Assembly (NCBI GenBank): GCA_036873135.1
Contig: JAPTYO010000011.1
Coordinates: forward strand, 12,968,747-13,032,746
DNA: 64,000 nucleotides
Origin: Clarkia xantiana subsp. parviflora
Taxonomy: Eukaryota; Streptophyta; Magnoliopsida; Myrtales; Onagraceae
Direction: 5' to 3'
Position 1 is the first letter of the stretch; each line of letters begins with the position of its first letter. The translations under genes and the position numbers were made by a program. Positions 49,087-57,265 of this stretch are shown here, one piece after another. The notes under the pieces are model-generated. The model had not been told where the DNA came from, made no database searches, and saw only the letters and a list, made by a program, of their open reading frames with translations.

Positions 49087-49461
49087 GAGCATCCACAATG
49101 AAACACAAATGTGAAAGACAACTCCTCCATGTGGCATGTTGTCTTGTCATTTTGCATTGGAGATGACTCAAATTTCTTGTCCAATTCCTCCAATGAGGGA
49201 TTCACTCTCTCACATCTCATCATTAATATATTAATATTTTATTTTATCTATCATCATCTTTTTTAGTTAATCTTTTTTTTTAGTGTTAATTTAATTAATA
49301 TAAAATAACATGTAGGGCCATGTTAGGGCTGATTATAGTAGACACCATTGGAGTAATTATGGACAACACCTAGACACTTTTATTTTATATTATTTTTTAT
49401 TAGTTAGCACCTATATGGCACAAAGTGAAATGAGAGTTAGTGTTATGTATTGTGAATGCTA
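49087..49461. mobile_element. Tourist-like MITE 2 (about 375 bp)
   Basis: A diverged relative of MITE 1, with GAGCATCCACAATG at the left, TATTGTGAATGCTA at the right, and shared inner blocks such as GACAACTCCTCCATGTGG. The target duplication is not clear, so the right end is approximate. Confidence 0.65.
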
Positions 49462-50104
49462 TTAATCCTATACAAAAATGTCGCCACCCTTTATTAATGC
49501 TAACATGATTATCAATAAATTAAGCTCTAGACAAAAGTGTCGTAGCCATTCATTAATGTTAAAGAGATTAAAAATAAAGTTAACCCTAGACAAAACTGTT
49601 GTCATTCATTAAGGCTAAAGGAATTAACAATAAAGTTAACCCTAGACAAAAATGTTGGTGCCATTTTTTAAAGCTAAGTGTATTAACGATAAAGTTAACC
49701 CTAAATAAATTTATTAGTGTCATTTGATGGGTTCCGATGTAATCGTTAGTCTCGTTAACAGTCAATAGACGACGAGTAAGTCCAGTGGGCCTCGTGAAAG
49801 GCCTGTAAGGCCCAGAAGCCCAGTACGAAGGGTCCCGACTTTAACAGTCCCGATATACGAGCTGAATGCTCCCGACAAGAAGCCTCTGAGCAGGCCCCAA
49901 TATTCCTTTGTAAAGGTCCCGATAATAAAGCCCCGCGGAGGCTGGACCTGTCTCGTGAGACAAAGGGTCCTGGGTGGTGACTTAGAATGAGATAACTCTG
50001 GAGTCCCCGACAAGAGTTGGGACTTGTGATCAGAGGATAAGGCCGAGAAACCCGCCTACTAGATAAGAGTAGTGGGAGACGGCTGAGATACAGATAACCT
50101 CCCC

Positions 50105-50207
50105 CGAGATACGCAGGGCGTGCCCAAGATACGCGGAGTATGGGCGAGATACGCGGAGCGTGGGGCGAGATATACGGAATCCCGAACGAGATATACGGAA
50201 TCATGGG
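50105..50207 (+). promoter_or_regulatory. U3 tandem units, 21 bp x 5, upstream of TATA
   Basis: CGAGATACGCGGAG-type units start at 50105, 50126 (19 bp), 50145, 50166 and 50187, and end about 45 bp before the TATA box. Both LTRs carry them, without a difference between the two. Position suggests an enhancer; this is inference. Confidence 0.75.
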
Positions 50208-50253
50208 TAAAACTGCCAGGCGCAGTCTCAGGTAACTGAGTAACTTCTCCTCC

Positions 50254-50260
50254 TATATAA
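50254..50260 (+). promoter_or_regulatory. T7 LTR TATA box
   Basis: TATATAA centred between TAACTTCTCCTCC and GGAGGAAGTTA, so the TATA box sits in the loop of an 11-bp inverted repeat. Confidence 0.7.
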
Positions 50261-50463
50261 AGGAGGAAGTTACCTCAGAAAACACATTCTAAAATACGAA
50301 CTTAGACTATTGCTTACCACCCCATTGATCACATACTCATTTAAGCATCGGAGAGGGATTCTGGGTCACCGCCCAGGTCATCCCCTTTTGCAGGATTACG
50401 CGGAGTCCAGGAGTTCGAGCTTTCCGTCAAGAACGTAACGGAGCTTCGCCCGTGATCCAACAT

Positions 50464-50481
50464 TGGCGCCGTCTGTGGGAA
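50464..50481 (+). promoter_or_regulatory. T7 primer-binding site
   Basis: TGGCGCCGTCTGTGGGAA, one base after the LTR. It is shared with T4 and T5 across two LTR families. Confidence 0.8.
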
Positions 50482-50516
50482 ACTAACAAAAAGCAAAGAT
50501 AGTTTCTACCAGATTA

Positions 50517-50654
50517 ATGGCCGGTGGTGGCAAGAAGAAGCAAGTTCAGGCCGGCAGTTCTCGCCCCGCTGGAACTGTGAATTCCCCGTTGCTGGAACAT
50601 GTTGCTGAACAAGGTGAGTACCCTGCTGTTTCTCAGACAGAGGGGGCATGGTGA
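50517..50654 (+). pseudogene. T7 gag N-terminal segment
   Basis: From the first ATG after the primer site (MAGGGKKKQVQ) to a TGA at 50652. A one-base shift in the GGGGG run at 50642-50646 would join it to the main gag-pol frame, so this is probably the true gag start cut off by an indel. The ATG at 50599 in the main frame is the alternative start. Confidence 0.65.
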
Positions 50655-53600
50655 TGATGAGGTCTCAGTCCGAGACACGACGCTGAACAAGCAAGATATC
50701 CCGCGAAGGGAGGTGGATGCTCCCCCAAACTCGGTGGGGCACAGAGAGGAAATCCCGCGAAGGGAAGTAGGATCTTCTTCAAACTTGGAGTTGGCCAAGG
50801 CAGTAGCAGATGCCATGCCTATTTTCTTGGGAGCCATGGAGGCTCTGTTGGACAAGAGGGAGGCTGCCAGGAAGACGAAGGAGTTGCCCCCGCGAGAAGA
50901 GCTGCCTCCACCCCCTCCGAGGGTGGTTCCAGAAGAACAGGAGGTTCAAGAGATTCAGCCCAGGAATAAGGGTAAGGAGCCCGCGCACTCGGAGAAGTTC
51001 GTGGTTGATGGTCCCGGACCAGTGCAGCACAGGACCATTCCCCTGAATGGCCCCATCACCCCCGATCAGGTGGTGAAAATTGTCAACATCTGCATGGGTG
51101 ACCAAAAGCAAATGACATCGGAGCTGAGGGATCGATCCAGTCATCCTTTCGTTCCGCGGCTGCAAGATACTGTCGCCCCGCCAGGGCTAGGCATTCCGAC
51201 CATCAAGGAATACTATGGTGAAGGAGACCCGGTCCGCCATGTTCAGAGACATGTCCAGGCTTGCATGGGAAGGACCTCGAATGATGACCTCGTGTGTTCA
51301 CTGTTCCCGATCACTCTGGGAGAAAGGGCCATGACTTGGTTTTTCAGCCTACCGCCGGGAAGCATTACGTGCTGGGCTGATATGCACGATCGCTTCATTA
51401 AGCAATATCAAGGTCGGAGGCGTCTCCTGAAGAGTGTAAGGTCTCTGACCCAGGTGGTACAGAGATCCGACGAATCGTTGGCATATTATTACCAACGATT
51501 CACTGCCAGTGCCGCGGAAATCGATGAGGAGATATCGGAGGGAGAGACCATCCGAACTTTCCTGCGGAACCTAACTGCTCCGTATGGTTCTGATCTGATG
51601 CACAGCGTAGCCGCGAAGGCTGTGTGGAGCATGGAGGCCCTGCAAGCGAGGGTGAAACAGCAAATCGACGTCCAAGAGTCGAAGATTGCCGTTGGAGAGC
51701 TTGATCCTCCGAAGTCGGGAAGAGCAAAGACATCGTCCAAGCTGTCGGATGATCGTAAAGGAAGCGATAAATCGGAGGGGAGTAGGAGCCGTTGTCGCCC
51801 CGAGAGAAGGGAGGACAGGCGTCCCCCAAAGAAGGATAACCGCGAAAGTCGGAACGTGCCCAATAACAGTTCGATGACTTCCGTGCTAGCTGTGATGGAT
51901 CGGCAGGGTCTCGCTCGATACCCCCCGAGGAAGGAAGGAGAGTTCTTGGGAGGCCGCTCTGATCGTTATTGTCGGTACCATCGAGCCAATGGTCACGACA
52001 CAGATAACTGTCGGGAGCTGAAGAAGGAGATAGAGAAGCTGATCCAGAAGGGGAAGCTTAAAGAGTTCGTCGGAAGGGGAAGGTGCCGGTCCCGTTCCAA
52101 AAGTCGGTCACGGTCCCGTTCCAAGTCCCGTGATCGATCTCCAAAGAAGAAGAAGGTTGAGCCGGAAGCCTCTGGTTCTGGAGCCCGTAAGGAGAGGCGG
52201 GGGACCATTAACGTCATTCACGGAGGAATGGCAGCGGGAGGTGACACCTCCGCTTCTCGGGAGAATTACGCTTCCCGCATCTCTGCTGCTGTGGTGTTAG
52301 GGAAGAGGTTCCGGTCGTGGACTATAAAGGAAGAAATGGTGATTTCTTTCTCAGCGGAGGATTTGATAGGCGTGGAGAGCCCCCACGATGACGCCTTGGT
52401 CGTGACCCTGGACGTGGACGGATTCCAGATGAAGCGGATCCTGATAGACGGAGGAAGCTCCTCTGACATTCTTTTCATGGATGCTCTAGAGGCCATGGGA
52501 AAGACGAAGAAGGACCTGACGCAGGTGAACTTCCCGATGGTGGGATTCTCTGGATCAACTTCCTATCCGTTGGGAATGATTACCTTACCGGTGGAGTTTG
52601 GTAGTGGCTGGAAGATGGAACGGCGAAACGTGGATTTCGTCGTGGTAGAATCAGCGGGAACGTATAACGCTATCATTGGGAGGACCACCATCAACCCTCT
52701 CATGGCAGTTGCTTCAACCGTCAACCAGAAGATGAAGTTCCCGACTGACAACGGGGTCGGAGAGGTCAAGGGTGACCAGGTGGCGTCACGAAAGTGCTAT
52801 GTTAATGCTACTCGAAGGAGAATAAGGGAAGCCATGGCTGTCCTACAGACCGATGCCGATCCTCGAGAGGAGTTTGGGCGTCCCGCCCCCATGGAGGACT
52901 TGAAGGAGGTTGAGATTGATGGACCTCGAAGGAAGGTGAAGATCGTGTCTGCTTTGTCGGAGGAAAGAGCCCGAGAGTTGATCGAGCTCTTGAAGGAGTT
53001 CAAGGAGCTGTTTGCCTGGTCCCCAGGCGATATGCCAGGAATTAGCCCCGACGTGATAGTGCACGAGTTGAAGATAGATCCCGCGATCAAGCCTATCGCG
53101 CAGAGGAGACGTCCGATGGTCGCGGATAAGAGGATCGCGATCCAACAGGAGGTGGGCAGACTGCTCGACGCTGGATTCATCAAGGAGCTCCGATTCCAGA
53201 CTTGGGTCGCTAACCCAGTCTTGGTGAGAAAGAGTAACGGGAAGTGGCGGATGTGTGTCGACTTCCGCGACTTGAACAAGGCCTGCCCGAAGGATTGTTA
53301 CCCGCTCCCGAGGATTGACCAATTGGTGGATGCCACATCGGGACACGAGCTATTAAGCTTCATGGATGCCTATTCTGGTTACAACCAGATCAAGATGGCG
53401 AAGGAGGATGCCCCCCATACGGCCTTCTATGCCGATAGCGACGTCTATCACTACGACGTAATGCCCTTCGGATTGATCAATGCTGGAGCAACTTACCAGA
53501 GGATGGTGAACAAGTTGTTCGGGGACATGCTGGGAAAGACTATGGAGGCGTATGTGGATGACATGCTGGTGAAGTCCCGACAGGCAGGAGAACATGTCCA

Positions 53601-54030
53601 AAACTTGGCGGCGGCGTTTGAGCGGATGAAGTTTCATCAGGTTCGGTTGAACCCAGACAAGTGTGCTTTCGGGGTGAACTCGGGGAAATTCCTAGGGTTC
53701 ATGGTGAGCCAAAGAGGAATCGAGGTGAATCTTGAGAAGCTGCGAGCAATCGAGGAGATGCAGTCCCCGAAGACTCATCGGGAGGTTCAAGTGTTGAATG
53801 GCCGGTTGGCCGCGATGAATCGATTCCTATCCAAGGCGAGTGACAGAGCCATGCCATTTTTTGATGTGCTAAGGGCCCACAAGAAGTTCGAATTGTCCGA
53901 CAAGTGCGAGGAGGCATTCCAAGCACTCAAACAGCACCTCCGTACCCTCCCGCCGTTGGCGAACCGGTTCCAGGCGAGCCGCTTTATCTCTATTTGGCTG
54001 TTTCTGAAGTTGCTGTTAGTTCTGTTTTGA
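50599..54030 (+). CDS. T7 gag-protease-reverse transcriptase
   Basis: An open frame of 1143 residues. The gag core is at about 245-345 (MTWFFSLPPGSITCWADMHD, YYYQRFTASAAEI), a zinc knuckle at 458-471 (CRYHRANGHDTDNC, C-x2-H-x4-H-x4-C), an arginine/serine tract at about 495-520 (RSRSKSRSRSRSKSRDRS), protease at 612-710 (LIDGGSSSDIL with DGG in place of the usual DSG/DTG, and YNAIIGRTTINPL), and RT at about 835-1010 (MCVDFRDLNKACPKD, MPFGLINAGATYQRM, catalytic YVDD at 985-988). Gag forms the particle, protease cuts the polyprotein, RT copies the RNA. The last 20 or so residues are out of frame: an apparent one-base loss near 53955-53965 moves RNase H into the next frame. Confidence 0.93.
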   Translation: MLLNKVSTLLFLRQRGHGDDEVSVRDTTLNKQDIPRREVDAPPNSVGHREEIPRREVGSSSNLELAKAVADAMPIFLGAMEALLDKREAARKTKELPPREELPPPPPRVVPEEQEVQEIQPRNKGKEPAHSEKFVVDGPGPVQHRTIPLNGPITPDQVVKIVNICMGDQKQMTSELRDRSSHPFVPRLQDTVAPPGLGIPTIKEYYGEGDPVRHVQRHVQACMGRTSNDDLVCSLFPITLGERAMTWFFSLPPGSITCWADMHDRFIKQYQGRRRLLKSVRSLTQVVQRSDESLAYYYQRFTASAAEIDEEISEGETIRTFLRNLTAPYGSDLMHSVAAKAVWSMEALQARVKQQIDVQESKIAVGELDPPKSGRAKTSSKLSDDRKGSDKSEGSRSRCRPERREDRRPPKKDNRESRNVPNNSSMTSVLAVMDRQGLARYPPRKEGEFLGGRSDRYCRYHRANGHDTDNCRELKKEIEKLIQKGKLKEFVGRGRCRSRSKSRSRSRSKSRDRSPKKKKVEPEASGSGARKERRGTINVIHGGMAAGGDTSASRENYASRISAAVVLGKRFRSWTIKEEMVISFSAEDLIGVESPHDDALVVTLDVDGFQMKRILIDGGSSSDILFMDALEAMGKTKKDLTQVNFPMVGFSGSTSYPLGMITLPVEFGSGWKMERRNVDFVVVESAGTYNAIIGRTTINPLMAVASTVNQKMKFPTDNGVGEVKGDQVASRKCYVNATRRRIREAMAVLQTDADPREEFGRPAPMEDLKEVEIDGPRRKVKIVSALSEERARELIELLKEFKELFAWSPGDMPGISPDVIVHELKIDPAIKPIAQRRRPMVADKRIAIQQEVGRLLDAGFIKELRFQTWVANPVLVRKSNGKWRMCVDFRDLNKACPKDCYPLPRIDQLVDATSGHELLSFMDAYSGYNQIKMAKEDAPHTAFYADSDVYHYDVMPFGLINAGATYQRMVNKLFGDMLGKTMEAYVDDMLVKSRQAGEHVQNLAAAFERMKFHQVRLNPDKCAFGVNSGKFLGFMVSQRGIEVNLEKLRAIEEMQSPKTHREVQVLNGRLAAMNRFLSKASDRAMPFFDVLRAHKKFELSDKCEEAFQALKQHLRTLPPLANRFQASRFISIWLFLKLLLVLF

Positions 54031-56168
54031 TTAGGATTTTCAAGGGCAACCAAGTGCCTGTCTATTATGTAAGCAAGGCGTTTGCCAAATCTGAAATGAA
54101 TTATCCCGCTATTGAGAAGTATCTCTTTGCGTTGATTGTTGCCGCTCGAAAGCTGCGACCTTACTTCCATGCCCACGAGGTTACGGTGTTAACTAATCAG
54201 CCCTTGAAGCACTTTTTGAACCGACCGGAGGCGTCGGGGAGATTGGTGAAATGGGCCATCGAGCTTACGGAGTCCCGTATTCATTTTGCTCCGAGAACCG
54301 CTATTAAGGGCCAGGCATTGACGGATTTTATAGCTGAGACTACAGTACCCGATCTAGAAGAAGCGGGCCCTGTAGAGGGCGCAACCATGGAGGTCCCGAT
54401 AGCAGAACAGCCAGAACAGCCAAAAGAGGAGAACACTTGGGAGATGTACACTGATGGTTCATCGAGTGTAGAAGGATCGGGGGCAGGATTCGTATTGATA
54501 CCGCCCGGTGGAGGCGAGCCCTTGCGATATGCCTTGGCCTTGACGTTTAGGGCCACCAACAATGAAGCGGAGTATGAGGCTCTCATCACGGGCCTTAAAA
54601 TTTCCAAGGGAACGGGAGTCGATCATTTAAAAGTGAAGTGTGATGCCAGCTTGATCGTAAATCAAGTCCAGGGGAACTATGAAGCCAAGAGCCCGACAAT
54701 GAGGAAGTATTTGCACGAGGTTCAGACTTTGAAGGGAAGCTTCAAAAGTTTCGATATCGAGGCAATCCCAAGGGAAGAAAATGCGGAGGCAGATGCCTTA
54801 AGCAAGTTTGCTCTGGGAGTGGCCCCCGAGGAGAATCGGAGGGCGCACTTTCTGGAGAGAGTGATTATCTCAACCATCGATCCGACGGAGGTTTGCGCCA
54901 TTGAAGCAAGATCGGAGGAAGAAGAGACATCCACCTGGATGACCCCGATGGTCACATACTTGACTACGGGGGCACTCCCCGATGATGAAGTGGCAGCTGT
55001 CAGGTTACGTCGAATCGCGAACGACTACGTGATGGTGGACAACCAGTTATATAAGAGGGGGCATGTAAAGCCTTTTCTGAAATGTGTGGCGGAGCCTGAT
55101 ACGAATCGGATCCTGAGAGAGCTACACGAGGGAGTCGCGGCTTGTCATGAAGGGGCCCGATCCATTGTAAGAAAGGCGTTAAATCTAGGCTACTACTGGC
55201 CATCGATGAACAAGGAAGCGACAGCAATGGTCCAATCTTGTGATGCATGCCAGAGATACGCTCCGAATATCGTGGCTCCTGCCGCGGGCTTGATGTCCAT
55301 CAGGAGTGCGTGGCCCTTCGCGCAGTGGGGCATTGATTTGGTGGGACCTCTTCCACAAGCAAAAGGTCAGTGTAAGTATTTACTCGTGGCCATCGATTAC
55401 TTCTCAAAGTGGATAGAGGCTAAGGCATTGGCCAAGACAATGGGGCAGCAGATCCTCAAGTTCCTTCAAACTCAGATTATATCCCGGTATGGGGTTCCTC
55501 GAGTGTTGATCAGCGATAATGGCCCTCCGTTCAATGGGACTCAGTTGAAGGAGTACCTGGAGGAATTGAACATCGAGCATCGGACAGCTTCCGTCCACCA
55601 TGCTCAGACTAATGGCCAAGTCGAATCAGCCAACAAGATCGTGATGGATGGTTTGAAGAAGAGAGTTTACGCTTTGCAAGGTCATTGGCTGGATGAGCTT
55701 GAAAACGTGCTGTGGGCTATTAGAACAACACCCAAGCAGCCGACAGGGGAGACTCCGTTTGGCCTTGTCTATGGCACGGAGGCAGTTGCCCCCGTGGAGA
55801 TAGCGGTGGCGTCCCATCGCAGGAGGTATTATGAACCTCTAACGAACGAAGAACTGAGACGTCTAGATTTAGACTTACTCGAGGAGAAAAGGTGGAAGGC
55901 TGACGAAGTTCAGGCTCGGATGCGTCTGGCAACAGCCCGATATTATAATCGGCGTGTCAAGTCCCGACAATTCTTCGTTGGAGAACTTGTCTGGCGGAGG
56001 AACGAGTTCGTTCATCAAGATCGGATTAACAAGCTATCGCCGAAATGGGAGGGACCTTACAAGATCGTAGGGATGCCAGCCCCGAATGCGTACAAGTTAG
56101 AAGACCTTGATGGCAAGACATTGAAACATTCCTTCAGTGGCGAACACTTGAAGAAGTATCATGTTTGA
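53960..56168 (+). CDS. T7 RNase H, archaeal-type RNase H and integrase
   Basis: Continues the polyprotein one frame back. First the RT-linked RNase H (PVYYVSKAFAKSEMNYP, VLTNQPLKHFL; 54000-54340). Next a second, archaeal-type RNase H (MYTDGSSS with Asp at 54452, NNEAEYEALITGLK; 54435-54830). Then integrase: zinc domain (55110-55260, ending CDACQRYAP) and the DDE core with Asp at 55335 (GIDLVGPLP), Asp at 55515 (ISDNGPPFN) and Glu at 55623 (QTNGQVESAN), the last two separated by exactly 35 residues. The C-terminal chromatin-binding part ends KWEGPYKIVGM ... EHLKKYHV and a TGA. The frame is open from the break to the stop, so the enzymes look recently functional. Confidence 0.93.
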
Positions 56169-56289
56169 TATTAAGTCGCCGCGAATGGCGCAAATTATCT
56201 ATCGATCCGATGTAAGCAAAGCTTTGAGCTATTAATGAATAAAAGAAGTTGCTTCCGATCAAATTACTTTTAGATTTATTCTAACTGTT
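56169..56289 (+). mobile_element. T7 post-pol spacer
   Basis: Non-coding link between integrase and the first array. ATTAATGAATAAA resembles the same point in T3 (about 22650). Confidence 0.6.
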
Positions 56290-56830
56290 AGTAAGACGTC
56301 CTGAAGGATGTGACAAAAGCCTTCCGAGGTACGATAAAAACCTTTCGAGGTACGGGTAAGTTGGCTTTATGGCGCGACAAAAAGCCTTTCGAGGTACGGA
56401 TAAAAGCCCTACGGGGTATGAGTAAGTCGTCTTTATGATGCAACCAAAAGCCTAGGTACGAAAAAGCCCTAACGGGTCCGCGTAAGTCGTCTATATGATG
56501 CGGCCAAAAGCCTTAAAGGGTACGAAAAAGCCCTAACGGGTCCGCGTAAGTCGTCTATATGATGCAGCCAAAAGCCTTAAAGGGTACGAAAAAGCCCTAA
56601 CGGGTCCGCGTAAGTCGTCTATATGATGCGGCCAAAAGCCTTAAAGGGTACAAAAAAGCCCTAACGGGTCCGCGTAAGTCGTCTATATGATGCGGCCAAA
56701 AGCCTTAAAGGGTACGATTAAGTCGTCTGGAATGACGCGATAAAAGCCCTGAAGGGTACGATTAAGTCGTCTAGATTGGCGCAGTAAAGGCCTTAAGGGA
56801 TGCGAAATAAATCATCTTAAATGATGTACA
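56290..56830. repeat. T7 spacer satellite 1: 64 bp, about 8 copies
   Basis: AAGTCGTCTATATGATGC recurs at 56484 and 56548 with a 64-bp period. Four central units are almost identical and the outer units are degenerate (AAAAGCCTTTCGAGGTACGG type). The homogeneity gradient suggests recent central amplification. Confidence 0.92.
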
Positions 56831-56849
56831 AAATTGCCTTGAGAGACAG

Positions 56850-57125
56850 GGATGAGAAACCTTAAGTGGTAAAGTCCCGAGGAAAACGTCACGAAAAGAC
56901 ATATGAAATTACACTAAGTGGCTTGGACGAGAAACCTTTAAGTGGTAAAGTCCCAAGTAGACGAGAAACCTTAAGTGGTAAAGTCCCGAGTAGACGAGAA
57001 ACCTTAAGTGGCAAAGTCCCGAGTAGACGAGAAACCTTAAGTGGTGAAGTCCCGAGTAAACGAGAAACCTTAAGTGGTAAAGTTTCGAGTAAAGCATCGG
57101 AAGGATGTATGAAGTCATCTTAAGT
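56850..57125. repeat. T7 spacer satellite 2: 33 bp, about 7 copies
   Basis: GACGAGAAACCTTAAGTGG / TAAAGTCCCGAGTA units of 33 bp. The period is 11 codons, which keeps frames open on both strands; these are not genes. Confidence 0.9.
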
Positions 57126-57265
57126 GGTGCACTGGAACGTTTTAAGTAACGATTATCGGGACCAAAACAGATGAAAGAAATTTCTTATATAAAGGCTCAA
57201 AGGCCTAAAGGTTCCGATACAAAAGATAAGGAGGAAAAAATTACAAGGACTTAAAGAATAGAGCA

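Larger units (their letters stand above)
48613..49724. repeat. 56-60 bp minisatellite, interrupted by two MITEs
   Basis: Units share GTTAACCCTAGACAAAA (48636, 49579, 49635, and decayed at 49519 and 49694). The array continues for part of one unit after T7 (61303-61345), so T7 inserted inside it. Confidence 0.8.
49725..50462 (+). repeat. T7 5' LTR (738 bp)
   Basis: Runs from TGATGGGTTCCGATG to GATCCAACA. It carries five tandem 21-bp U3 units and a TATA box inside an inverted repeat. The same length as the 3' LTR, with 11 substitutions and no indels by eye. Confidence 0.97.

Noticed and set aside
53904..54030. Programmed frameshift between T7 RT and RNase H
   Set aside because: The overlap falls inside a conserved domain, not at a domain border, and I see no slippery heptamer. 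A one-base loss is simpler.
56866..57123. ORF with repeated 11-residue units (and its antisense partner)
   Set aside because: A by-product of the 33-bp satellite; both strands stay open because the period is a multiple of 3.
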